Origin: Burkholderiaceae bacterium 16
GTDB taxonomy: Bacteria; Pseudomonadota; Gammaproteobacteria; Burkholderiales; Burkholderiaceae
Length of the DNA: 64,000 bases
Assembly (NCBI GenBank): GCA_000955785.1
Contig: JYOD01000065.1
Coordinates: 74,877 to 138,876, forward strand
Direction of reading: 5' to 3'
In this document: positions 33,257 to 41,073 of the stretch, piece by piece
Layout of the letters: every line of letters starts with the position of its first letter
Numbering within the stretch: position 1 is the stretch's first letter
Position numbers and translations under genes: made by a program
The notes under the pieces: generated by a model
The model's input: the letters and a program-made list of their open reading frames with translations, nothing else
Databases searched by the model: none
Told to the model about the DNA's origin: nothing

Positions 33257-34585
33257 TCATGCCTGGCCCGCCGGCAGCCGCAGGCGGGCCAGCAGCCCGC
33301 CCAGGTCGCTGCCGCCTAGCGCCAGTCCTCCTTCGTAAAGGGCTGCCATCTCGTTGACGATGGCCAGCCCCAGTCCGCTGCCGGCAGCGGACTCATCCAG
33401 GCGCCCGAAGCGGGCCGTAGCCAGTTCGCGCGCTTCGGGCTGCATGCCCGGACCATCGTCTTCCACCACGATTTCGAGCATGCCTGCATGCTCCGCGAGC
33501 CTGACGCGAACGCGTGTGCGGGCCCACTGGCAGGCATTGTCGAGCAGGTTGCCGAGGATCTCGATCAGGTCCTGGCGGTCGCCGGCAAAGTGCCCGTTGC
33601 CTTCCACTTCGATGACGATCTCGCGCCCGCTGTGCAGGCGGGTAAGCGCGCGCGCCAGCTCGGCCGCTGCCGGACCGGCCTCGATACGGGCACCGCGAGC
33701 ACTGGCCGCACCGGCCGCGCGCGCGCGCGCCAGGTGGCGATCCACCTGCCGGCGCATGGCTTCGACCTGCGCGGCGGTGGCGCGGGCCGCCTCGCCGGGC
33801 AACCGCCCGGCTTCGTTGGCAAGGACGGCAAGCGGTGTCTTGACCGCATGGGCAAGATCCGCGGCCTGGCGCCGGGAGCGCTCCAGCGCATCGGCGTTGC
33901 GCGCCAACAAGGTATTGATTTCATTGACCAGCGGCACTACTTCGGTCGGCCACGCTCCCCCGAGCCGGCGCTCCCGGCGCGCCTGTAGCGCGGCCAGTGC
34001 CTGGCGCAGCCGCGCCAGCGGCGCCAGGCCAAATTTCACCTGGGCCGCCACCGCCAGCAGCAGGCCGGCCCCGAGTGCCGTCAGCGACCAGCCCAGCAGC
34101 CGGTTGAAGGCCTGGCGCGCGGCGCGCAGCTCGGTGCGGTCCAGTGCGACCGAGAGCGTCACCGGCGTGTCCGCCGACGCCAGCACGATCGGGCGCGATA
34201 CCACCAGCAACGATTGCCCGTTGGGGCCGGGCCGGATCTCCGCATGGCTGCCCGCCACCTGGTTGTCTACCGTGGCAGGCATCTCGGCATCCCAGAGCGA
34301 GCGCGAGCGCAACGTGGCACCCTTTGCCTGCGCCTGCCAGTAGGCGCCGGAATAGGGCAGTTCGTAGCGCGGATCGGCCGGCGCGCGGGTCAGCGCGAGC
34401 TTGCCGTCGGGACTCCAGTCGAGCGCGGCGGCGAGGCTGGTGAGCTGGTTGTCGAGCTGGCGGACATAGGTCTCGTTGACATGCCGCGCGAACAGCGTGG
34501 AGAGCAGCCAGCCGGTGCCGCCAAGCGCGGCGGCCAGCCAGATAGCCGCGACCGCGAGCAGGCGGATGGCTAAGGAGTGGCGCAT
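33257..34585 (-). CDS. Sensor histidine kinase, PhoQ/QseC-like
   Basis: 442 residues. There are two membrane segments near residues 8-28 and 165-185, enclosing a periplasmic sensor of about 135 residues. The H-box is in DLAHAVKTPLAVLANEAGRLPG, the N-box in LIEILGNLLDNACQWAR, and the ATP lid in EDDGPGMQPEARELATARFG and GSGLGLAIV. The gene lies 3 bp after the response regulator stop, so the two are translated together. PepSY genes of this arrangement often modulate PhoQ-like kinases. The signal is unknown. Confidence 0.92.
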   Translation of the reverse strand: MRHSLAIRLLAVAAIWLAAALGGTGWLLSTLFARHVNETYVRQLDNQLTSLAAALDWSPDGKLALTRAPADPRYELPYSGAYWQAQAKGATLRSRSLWDAEMPATVDNQVAGSHAEIRPGPNGQSLLVVSRPIVLASADTPVTLSVALDRTELRAARQAFNRLLGWSLTALGAGLLLAVAAQVKFGLAPLARLRQALAALQARRERRLGGAWPTEVVPLVNEINTLLARNADALERSRRQAADLAHAVKTPLAVLANEAGRLPGEAARATAAQVEAMRRQVDRHLARARAAGAASARGARIEAGPAAAELARALTRLHSGREIVIEVEGNGHFAGDRQDLIEILGNLLDNACQWARTRVRVRLAEHAGMLEIVVEDDGPGMQPEARELATARFGRLDESAAGSGLGLAIVNEMAALYEGGLALGGSDLGGLLARLRLPAGQA

Positions 34586-34588
34586 GGA

Positions 34589-35254
34589 TCAGGCGGTGGG
34601 CGGGCGCAGCCGGTAACCCTGGCCGCGCACCGTCTCGATCACGTCGACGCCGAGCTTGCGCCGCAGCCGGCCGACGAACACTTCGATCGTATTGCTGTCG
34701 CGATCGAAATCCTGCGCGTAGATATGCTCGGTCAGCACCGCTTTGCTGATGATCGCGCCCGGGTGGTGCATCAGGTAATCGAGCACCTTGAACTCATGCG
34801 CGGTCAGCACCACGGCGGCGCCATCGACCGTCACCACGCCTGTGCGTGCGTTCAGGCGCACCGGTCCGCAGGCCAGTTCGGGCGCGGCCATGCCGTGGGC
34901 GCGCCGGATCAGGGCGCGGATGCGCGCCAGCAACTCTTCCATGCGGAAGGGCTTGGCGAGATAGTCGTCGGCCCCGGCATCGATGCCTTCCACCTTGTCG
35001 GTCCAGCTATCGCGCGCGGTCAGGATCAGCACCGGCAGGTTCACCTGCGCCGCGCGCCAGCGGCGCAACACGGATAGCCCGTCAAGGCCGGGCAGGCCAA
35101 GATCGAGCACCACGGCATCGTAGGGCTCTTCGGCGCCCAGGTGCCAGCCATCGACGCCGTTGGCCGCCGTATCGACCGCGTAGCCCGCGTCGACCAGGCT
35201 TGCGTGGATCTGCGCGGCCAGCGTGGGTTCGTCTTCTACCAGGAGGATGCGCAT
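34589..35254 (-). CDS. OmpR/PhoB-family response regulator
   Basis: 221 residues: a receiver domain with the acidic pair E7/D8, phosphoacceptor D51 (VVLDLGLPG), T79 region (ILTAR) and K101 region (LAKPF), then a winged-helix output domain (about 125-220; LTAHEFKVLDYLMHHPGAIISK, NTIEVFVGRLRRKLG). It lies between the PepSY gene (6 bp) and the kinase gene (3 bp). A pair of direct repeats in 11-bp phase upstream of the operon fits the tandem half-sites bound by this class (see 35728-35766). Confidence 0.94.
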   Translation of the reverse strand: MRILLVEDEPTLAAQIHASLVDAGYAVDTAANGVDGWHLGAEEPYDAVVLDLGLPGLDGLSVLRRWRAAQVNLPVLILTARDSWTDKVEGIDAGADDYLAKPFRMEELLARIRALIRRAHGMAAPELACGPVRLNARTGVVTVDGAAVVLTAHEFKVLDYLMHHPGAIISKAVLTEHIYAQDFDRDSNTIEVFVGRLRRKLGVDVIETVRGQGYRLRPPTA

Positions 35255-35260
35255 GGGGGA

Positions 35261-35692
35261 TCAGGATTTCTTGCGGGCCTGCTCAAGGCCGTGTCCCTTG
35301 GCCTTGAGCAGGGTGGCGGTCTTGGCGTCGTATTCCAGCTTGGCCACCGAGCCGCCCGGCAGCAGCAGCTTGACCTCGTATTGCCAGACGCCATCGTCGC
35401 GGTCGAGCTTGACGCCGATCACATCGCCCGCGTATTGGGCCGATACCGCTTCCAGGATGCGTGTGAGCGGCAGGATTTCGCCGGACTGCACGGCCGCCCG
35501 GGCGCGGTCGGCATCCTTGTCGGCGTGGGCCGGCGGCGCGGCCGCCAGCAGCATTGCCAGGGCGGCCGCCAGCGGCAGCAGCGCACGCGCCGCGCGCTGC
35601 TGCCGGGTGGGCGAAGTGGCAGTGCGCGCAGGACGCGCGCCGCGGAATGGAGGCAATGGCGTAAGGAAGCGGGGCAATACGGGAGCGGGCAA
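35261..35692 (-). CDS. Exported PepSY-domain protein
   Basis: Up to 143 residues. No ATG is available: the longest form starts at TTG (35692), with further TTG codons at 35677 and 35656, so the start is uncertain. A signal peptide-like segment (RALLPLAAALAMLLAAAPPAHA) is followed by a single PepSY domain: ILPLTRILEAVSAQYAGDVIGVKLDRDDGVWQYEVKLLLPGG and AKLEYDAKTATLLKAKG. PepSY proteins in such operons are periplasmic and thought to tune the partner kinase. First gene of the PepSY-RR-HK operon. Confidence 0.85.
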   Translation of the reverse strand: MPAPVLPRFLTPLPPFRGARPARTATSPTRQQRAARALLPLAAALAMLLAAAPPAHADKDADRARAAVQSGEILPLTRILEAVSAQYAGDVIGVKLDRDDGVWQYEVKLLLPGGSVAKLEYDAKTATLLKAKGHGLEQARKKS

Positions 35693-35727
35693 GCCTTGGT
35701 CGATCGGAGCAGTGTGCCTGGGCCTGC

Positions 35728-35766
35728 CTGAACGGAAGCTGAACGGCGTGCTCAGCCTCGGTTCAG
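35728..35766. promoter_or_regulatory. Tandem repeats, probable response-regulator operator
   Basis: CTGAACGG occurs at 35728-35735 and again at 35739-35746, an 11-bp period, and the inverted CGGTTCAG follows at 35759-35766. OmpR/PhoB-type regulators bind direct half-sites spaced by one helical turn. The site lies 36 bp before the PepSY-RR-HK operon and 63 bp before the divergent small membrane protein gene, so it may serve both. Confidence 0.5.
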
Positions 35767-35828
35767 GCTCGGGTTACCACAATGGACGCCGTTCATCGTC
35801 ACGCTCACCGCTAAACAGGAGTCAGGCC

Positions 35829-36071
35829 ATGCAAGGCGTCCGCATCCCCAATGATAGTCCTTCCGGCATCGACCACCGCGCCACGCGCGACGGTCTCGCG
35901 CTGGCCGCGGCCGTGCTGGTCGTCCTCGCGGGCGTTGTCGCGCTGTTCTGGGCGCAGGCCGATGCCCGGGCTGTGCTGCACGAATGGAAGCACATGGACA
36001 GCGGCCTGTCGATGATCGTGCTTGGCGCGCTGGTGCTCGGACCGCTGCTGGCTTTCGGGCTGGACGACTGA
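35829..36071 (+). CDS. Small two-helix membrane protein
   Basis: 80 residues from the ATG giving MQGVRIPNDSP, with AACAGGAGTC upstream. Two hydrophobic helices (about 24-43 LALAAAVLVVLAGVVALFWA and 58-77 LSMIVLGALVLGPLLAFGL) are joined by a charged loop, HEWKHMDSG. No family was recognised. Its divergent position next to the PepSY-RR-HK operon and the shared repeat suggest it is a target of that two-component system. A bulged hairpin with four T residues follows 18 bp after its stop. Confidence 0.7.
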   Translation: MQGVRIPNDSPSGIDHRATRDGLALAAAVLVVLAGVVALFWAQADARAVLHEWKHMDSGLSMIVLGALVLGPLLAFGLDD

Positions 36072-36088
36072 GCGCGCAGCCTTGGCAC

Positions 36089-36111
36089 CCCGCGGATTTC
36101 CGGCGGGTTTT
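36089..36111 (+). terminator. Terminator candidate after small membrane protein gene
   Basis: CCCGCGG pairs with CCGGCGGG (one bulged G) around an ATTT loop, followed by TTTT. Confidence 0.5.
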
Positions 36112-36269
36112 CCATGTCTGGACAACGTCCGTTCCATGGTCCTACACTCGACCCGCAATAAAAACGCACGACCGTTCGCATTTATTGGCTCCGCGCATGA
36201 TGGACCATGCGCGCGGGGCATGACCGCGAAGTGCGATTCCACAGGGTCAATCCACCAAGGAGACATGGC

Positions 36270-37232
36270 ATGGAATCAAAGAACGTCCCGCCGGTTGCCG
36301 AGCTGTTGCGAGATGCGCCGAAAAACTGGGGCAAATGGGGCCCGGACGACGAGGTCGGTTCGCTGAACTATCTCACCCAGGCGGAGGTGTTGCGCGGCGT
36401 GGCCTCCGTGCGCTCCGGCAAGACCTTCACCCTGCAGATCCAGATGGGCAATCCCGCCGGCGACCCCGTCTGGCCGGGACGTTCGCAGGCGCGCCGCCTG
36501 AACGTGATGGACAAGGGCCATTACCTTTGCGGCAAAGGTCCGAAGTTTCCGGGCGAAGGCGAGTACGCTGACGACATGATGATCATGTACCTGCAGGGCT
36601 CGACCCAGTACGATGCCCTGGGCCATGTCTGGTACGGCGACCAGCTGTGGAACGGCTACGATGCCAGGTCCACCGTCGGCGGGCTGGACAAGGCCAGCGT
36701 CCTGCCGATCGCGGAGCGCGGCGTGGCAGGGCGGGGCGTGCTGATCGACATGGCGCGCCATCGCGGCAAGGATGTGCTCGACCCTGGCGAGACCTTCACC
36801 CACCACGACCTGCTGGCCGCCGCCGAAATACAGGGCGTGCGCATCGAGAAGCGCGATATCCTGGTGATCCGCACCGGCTGGATCGGCTCTTTCTACAAGC
36901 GCGACCAAGCCGAGCTCTACCGCAATTTCATCGAGCCGGGCCTAACCTATAGCCCGGGGCTGGTCGAGTGGTTCCATCGCATGGAAATCCCCAACCTCGT
37001 CACGGACACCATCGCCAACGAGGTAACTGTGGACCCGGTATCGGGGATGGCCCTGCCGCTGCACAACGCCCTGATGCGCAACCTGGGCGTTACGCTGACC
37101 GAGATCGCCCAGCTCGATCCGCTTGCGGCGGATTGCGCCGAAGACAAACAGTGGGCCTTCCTCTATACGGCTGCACCGCTCAAGGTCGTGAACGGGAGCG
37201 GCGCACCGGTCAACCCGGTGGTGATCAAGTAA
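36270..37232 (+). CDS. Cyclase-family metal-dependent hydrolase
   Basis: 320 residues from the ATG giving MESKNVPPVAELL, which has AAGGAGA 8 bases upstream; a longer frame to 36207 lacks a ribosome-binding site. It belongs to the cyclase/kynurenine formamidase superfamily (PF04199): WGPDDEVGSLNYLT near the start, then STQYDALGHVWYGDQLWNG with Asp and His of the metal site, RGVLIDMARHRG, and FTHHDLLAAAEIQGV. The N-terminal region is longer than in true KynB (about 210 residues), so another cyclic amide or lactone is the likely substrate. It lies 117 bp before an acyl-CoA ligase on the same strand. Confidence 0.85.
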   Translation: MESKNVPPVAELLRDAPKNWGKWGPDDEVGSLNYLTQAEVLRGVASVRSGKTFTLQIQMGNPAGDPVWPGRSQARRLNVMDKGHYLCGKGPKFPGEGEYADDMMIMYLQGSTQYDALGHVWYGDQLWNGYDARSTVGGLDKASVLPIAERGVAGRGVLIDMARHRGKDVLDPGETFTHHDLLAAAEIQGVRIEKRDILVIRTGWIGSFYKRDQAELYRNFIEPGLTYSPGLVEWFHRMEIPNLVTDTIANEVTVDPVSGMALPLHNALMRNLGVTLTEIAQLDPLAADCAEDKQWAFLYTAAPLKVVNGSGAPVNPVVIK

Positions 37233-37349
37233 GGCCCGGCGGCCTGCCAAGCGGCGGTGCCCAAGGGGCATCCCACGCCGGGCGGCCGTCAGTCCCGTTC
37301 TGGCCAAGCGCTATCCTGACACTACCCGCCGCGCATATCGAGGTGCCTC

Positions 37350-39032
37350 ATGACGCCCTATGAAGAAAAGCCCTGGCTTTCCAGCTACAACGCCGGCCAG
37401 CCGCACACCATTACCCCGCAATTTGCCGACGCGCTGACCATTTTCCGTGCTGCCGCAAGCCGCGCGCCGGCCAGTCCGGCGCTTCACTATTTCGATGCCA
37501 CGCTCACTTATGGCGAGCTCGATTCGCTTTCCGACGCGCTGGCAGTAGCGCTGTCATCGCGCGGCTGCACGCGTGGCGAGCGTATCGCGCTGTACTTGCA
37601 GAACGTGCCGCAGTTCGTTATCGGCCTGGTCGCCGCGTGGAAACTCGGCGCCATCGCGGTGCCGGTCAACCCCATGAACCGCGCGCGTGAACTGCGTTTG
37701 GTGCTGGCCGACTCCGGCGCCAAAGTACTGATTTGCCACGAATCCCTCTATGCGGATGTGGTCAAGGGCCTGTTCGAAGCGGAGCGCGGCGGCCAGGCCG
37801 ATGCCGGCATGCCCCTTGCGCTGCCGGCGGTGATCACCACCTCCGAACTCGATTTCCAGACGCGCAACGATTCCCGCCTGCTTGGCGCAGCCAGGCGCCA
37901 GCCCGCCGAAGGCGTGCCCGACATGCTGGCGCTGGTGCAGGCGCATCACGGCCAGCGTCCGGCGCCGGTCACGCTGGCGGCCAACGATATCGCGATGCTG
38001 GTGTACACATCCGGCACCACCGGGGTGCCCAAGGGCGCGATGAACACGCACGGCAATGTCGCTTTCAATGCGCAGGTGTACCGCGACTGGATCGAATTGC
38101 GCGAAGGCGGTCCGATCCTGGGTGTGGCGCCGCTCTTTCATATCACCGGCCTGGTGGGCCACATCGCCGCGGCTTTCATCTGCGCCGCGCCGCTGGTGCT
38201 GGCCTGCCGCTTCGAGCCGGGCGTGATTCTAGAAGCCATCCGCGACCGGCGGGTGGCGTTCACCATCGGCTCGATCACGGTGTTCATCGCGCTGATGAAC
38301 CATCCCGATGCCACCCGCGCGCATTTCGCCACGCTGGACAAGATCTATTCGGGCGGCGCGCCGATCCCGCCGAGCGTGGTGGAGCAGTTCCGCGGCAAGT
38401 TTGGGCACTATATCCACAACGGCTACGGCCTGACCGAGACCAATTCGCCCACCCATGTGGTGCCGCTCGGCCAGGAGGCGCCAGTGGACCCCGCGTCCGG
38501 CACGCTGGCGATCGGCGTGCCCGCCTTCAACGTCGATTCCTTTATCGGCGACGACGCGGGCGAACCGGTGCCGGTGGGCGAAGTCGGCGAGATCATCTCG
38601 CGCGGGCCGATGATCGTGCCGGGGTACTGGAACAAGCCGGAAGAGACGGCCAAGGCCATGGCCGGTGGTTATTTTCACACTGGCGACGTCGGTTTCATGG
38701 ATGCGCAAGGCTGGTTCTACCTGGTCGACCGCAAGAAGGACATGATCGTTGCCGGCGGCTACAAGGTCTGGCCGCGCGAGGTGGAGGATGTCCTGTACAC
38801 CCATCCCGCGGTGCGCGAGGCGGCCGTTGTGGGTATGCCAGACGCCTATCGCGGCGAGACGGTGAAGGCCGTCGTCAGCCTCAAGCCGCAGGCGAGCGTC
38901 ACGCCGGAAGCACTGCAGGCCTGGTGCAAGGAGCGCATGGCGGCCTATAAATACCCGCGCGTGGTGGAAATCATCGATGAGTTGCCGAAGACGGTGACCG
39001 GCAAGATCCTGCGGCGCGAGCTGCGCGGTTGA
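37350..39032 (+). CDS. Class I adenylate-forming enzyme (long-chain acyl-CoA ligase type)
   Basis: 560 residues with all motifs: MLVYTSGTTGVPKGAMNTH, NGYGLTETNSPTH, TGDVGFMDAQGWFYLVDRKKDMIVAGGYKVWPREVE and KTVTGKILRRELR. The GGYKVWPREVE form is typical of the FadD/long-chain group. It makes acyl-CoA from acid, ATP and CoA. The start has a weak CGAGGTG upstream. Together with the cyclase-family hydrolase upstream it could open a ring and activate the resulting acid, but this pairing is inference. Confidence 0.9.
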   Translation: MTPYEEKPWLSSYNAGQPHTITPQFADALTIFRAAASRAPASPALHYFDATLTYGELDSLSDALAVALSSRGCTRGERIALYLQNVPQFVIGLVAAWKLGAIAVPVNPMNRARELRLVLADSGAKVLICHESLYADVVKGLFEAERGGQADAGMPLALPAVITTSELDFQTRNDSRLLGAARRQPAEGVPDMLALVQAHHGQRPAPVTLAANDIAMLVYTSGTTGVPKGAMNTHGNVAFNAQVYRDWIELREGGPILGVAPLFHITGLVGHIAAAFICAAPLVLACRFEPGVILEAIRDRRVAFTIGSITVFIALMNHPDATRAHFATLDKIYSGGAPIPPSVVEQFRGKFGHYIHNGYGLTETNSPTHVVPLGQEAPVDPASGTLAIGVPAFNVDSFIGDDAGEPVPVGEVGEIISRGPMIVPGYWNKPEETAKAMAGGYFHTGDVGFMDAQGWFYLVDRKKDMIVAGGYKVWPREVEDVLYTHPAVREAAVVGMPDAYRGETVKAVVSLKPQASVTPEALQAWCKERMAAYKYPRVVEIIDELPKTVTGKILRRELRG

Positions 39033-39135
39033 GGCCGGAGCGCGCGCCAGGGACGCTCCGGATCCCCGGCGCGCGCGAGCAAGCGAGCGTGGCAAAAAGA
39101 TAAAAACACGCGTTTAGCCCTTGTATATAGGGTCC

Positions 39136-39225
39136 GGCGACCTATCCACTGCTGCGTCCGCGCGACAGAACAGCAGGCCGCGAGAGACAAAACCTCAAAA
39201 AACACCGGGGAAAACCCCGGTTTTT
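39136..39225 (+). ncRNA. Possible small RNA
   Basis: A TATATA -10-like box at 39124-39129 and the strong terminator at 39204-39225 bracket about 90 bases with no ORF, between the acyl-CoA ligase and HU-like genes. No -35 box is clear. The terminator could instead belong to the ligase transcript, although it is 170 bp from that stop codon. Confidence 0.25.
39204..39225 (+). terminator. Terminator, possibly bidirectional
   Basis: ACCGGGG, loop AAAA, CCCCGGT, with A-rich sequence before (CAAAAAAC) and TTTTT after. Confidence 0.75.
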
Positions 39226-39248
39226 GCGTTGGCATGTGCGAAAACCCC

Positions 39249-39275
39249 TTGACGTCCCGTAGTTTCCGCTATGAT
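39249..39275 (+). promoter_or_regulatory. Sigma-70 promoter candidate for the H1/HU gene
   Basis: TTGACG (39249-39254) and TATGAT (39270-39275) with a 15-bp spacer, slightly short. They would give a leader of about 95 bases before the ATG at 39377. Confidence 0.5.
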
Positions 39276-39376
39276 TCAGTCGATGCCGCACGCCGATAGT
39301 CGATCGACGAAGCGTCGAGCGACATCGGATGCCACATCCCGTGCGACATCATTCTGTTCAACTCATCTTTATAGAT

Positions 39377-39844
39377 ATGGCGACCAAAGCGAATCCGACC
39401 GCGAAGACTGCAACCAAGACCGCTGCCAAGAAGGCACCGGCAACCAAAGCTGCACCTGTAAAGGCTGCTGCCAAGAAGGCCGCGCCGGCCAAGAAGGCTG
39501 CTCCCGCAGTTGCCGCGGTAACCCCGCGTCCGCTGAAGGAAACCTTCAACAAGTCGAGCCTGGTCGCTCACCTGGTAGCACAGACCCAGCTGGAGGCCAA
39601 AGCCGTGAAGACGGTGCTGGCTCATCTGGAAAACACCATCGTCAGCGCGCTGCACAAGAAGGGCGCAGGCGAGTTCACGCTGCCCGGCCTGATGAAGGTT
39701 ACGGCCCAGCAAGTGCCCGCCAAGAAGAAGCGCTTCGGCAAGGACCCGTTCTCCGGTGAAGAGCGTTGGTTCCCGGCCAAGCCCGCCAGCGTCAAGGTCA
39801 AGGTGCGCCCGCTGAAGAAGCTGAAGGACGCAGCAGCTGCCTGA
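39377..39844 (+). CDS. HU-family protein with histone H1-like N-terminal tail
   Basis: 155 residues from the ATG giving MATKANPTAKTATK; an earlier in-frame start adds residues unlike the family. Residues 1-55 are an Ala/Lys/Pro repeat tail (AAKKAPATK, KAAAKKAAPAKKAAP), as in histone H1 and eukaryote-like bacterial H1 proteins. The rest is HU-like: FNKSSLVAHLVAQTQLEAKAVKTVLAHLENTIVSALHKKGAGEFTLPGLMKV, then FPAKPASVKVKVRPLKKLKDA. Tailed HU proteins are common in Burkholderiales and probably compact DNA. It is a single gene with its own promoter and terminator. Confidence 0.9.
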   Translation: MATKANPTAKTATKTAAKKAPATKAAPVKAAAKKAAPAKKAAPAVAAVTPRPLKETFNKSSLVAHLVAQTQLEAKAVKTVLAHLENTIVSALHKKGAGEFTLPGLMKVTAQQVPAKKKRFGKDPFSGEERWFPAKPASVKVKVRPLKKLKDAAAA

Positions 39845-39866
39845 TCGGGGCCTGTTTCCAGCTTGA

Positions 39867-39895
39867 AAAGGAGCCGCTAGCCGGCTCCTTTTTTG
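39867..39895 (+). terminator. Terminator after H1/HU gene
   Basis: AAAGGAGCCG, loop CTAGC, CGGCTCCTTT, then further T residues; 23 bp after the stop codon. Confidence 0.9.
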
Positions 39896-40006
39896 TTTCT
39901 GGCGTTTTGGCGTTTGCACCGCGGGCATACCGTGTGCATTCGCAGGTGCGCCGTAGTGCCTCAGCCGGCCGCGAATGAAGCCGGTGCAATACTCCGGGAG
40001 ATCGTC

Positions 40007-40981
40007 ATGCCAAGCATCCAGTACCGCCTGTGGCGGCTAGCCCTGCGCCTGGTCCGGCGCAAACACCGTTTTTCCAGTGCGCAGGCGCTGCACGAAGAGA
40101 TTCGCCGGCGCCGCAAGATCGGCCGGGCGGATCCCACGCCGCGCTTGCTGGCGCGCCATGAAATCAGCATGGAACTGGTTGCCGGCGTGGAGGTCTACAC
40201 CGTGCGCCCGCGGGGCACCGACAGCGGCCGCCAGATTCTCTACCTGCACGGCGGCGGCTACGTATTCGATATCGTCAGCCAGCACTGGGACTTCATCGGC
40301 AGGCTGGTGGATGCCCTTGGCGCGACGGTGATCGTGCCGATCTATCCGCTGGCGCCGGAGCATACCTACCGCGACGTGTTTGCCGGGATGCTGCCGCTCT
40401 ACGACAAGATCGTGCAGCGCCAGCCGCCCGCCAGCCTGACCGTGATGGGCGATTCGGCCGGCGGCGGCATGGCGCTCGCGCTGGCGCAGATCGCACGCGA
40501 TTCGGGGCGTGCGCTGCCCGGCAGGCTGGTGCTGATGTCACCGTTCGTGGACGCGACGGGGAGCAATCCGGGCATCGATGCGCTCGAACCGCTGGACCCG
40601 ATGCTGTCCAAGCCAGGCGGCATCGAGTGCGGCCGGGTCTATGCCGGCGGCGATCCCGTCACGCTGCCGCAGGTCAGCCCCATCTACGGCAGCCTGCGTG
40701 ACCTGCCGCCGGTGACGCTGTTCATCGGCACCCATGACGTGCTGCTGCCCGACTGCCGCGCCTTCCGCCTGCTCGCGCAGGAACAGGGATTGCCGCTGCG
40801 CTACTACGAATACGAGGGCATGTTCCACGTGTGGATGCTGTTGCCGATGCCGGAAGCCGACGCAGCGTTCGCGCAGATCGTAGCCGCCGTGCAGGCCGAC
40901 GACAGCGCACAGCGGCACCCGCCGGGCCTGGCCCCGCTCTGCGCGGAAGCGCAAACCGCGGACAACGCAGGGCAACGGTAG
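40007..40981 (+). CDS. Alpha/beta hydrolase, hormone-sensitive lipase family
   Basis: 324 residues from the ATG giving MPSIQYRLWRL, with CGGGAG upstream. Family IV motifs are present: the oxyanion-hole HGGG in YLHGGGYVF, the nucleophile in VMGDSAGGGMALALA, an acid in IGTHDVLLPDC and the histidine in YEGMFHVWML. It hydrolyses carboxylic esters; no signal peptide is seen, so it should be cytoplasmic. A C-terminal extension of about 30 residues after the catalytic domain (PGLAPLCAEAQTADNAGQR) is low in conservation. The substrate is unknown. Confidence 0.9.
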   Translation: MPSIQYRLWRLALRLVRRKHRFSSAQALHEEIRRRRKIGRADPTPRLLARHEISMELVAGVEVYTVRPRGTDSGRQILYLHGGGYVFDIVSQHWDFIGRLVDALGATVIVPIYPLAPEHTYRDVFAGMLPLYDKIVQRQPPASLTVMGDSAGGGMALALAQIARDSGRALPGRLVLMSPFVDATGSNPGIDALEPLDPMLSKPGGIECGRVYAGGDPVTLPQVSPIYGSLRDLPPVTLFIGTHDVLLPDCRAFRLLAQEQGLPLRYYEYEGMFHVWMLLPMPEADAAFAQIVAAVQADDSAQRHPPGLAPLCAEAQTADNAGQR

Positions 40982-41073
40982 CGCCCGGGGGTGCAACCCG
41001 GCGGGAGCGGAGGCCGCGAGGAACGGCGATAATCGCGGGGTTGCCGGCCAGTTGCCGGCCTTTAGGAGTCCCC

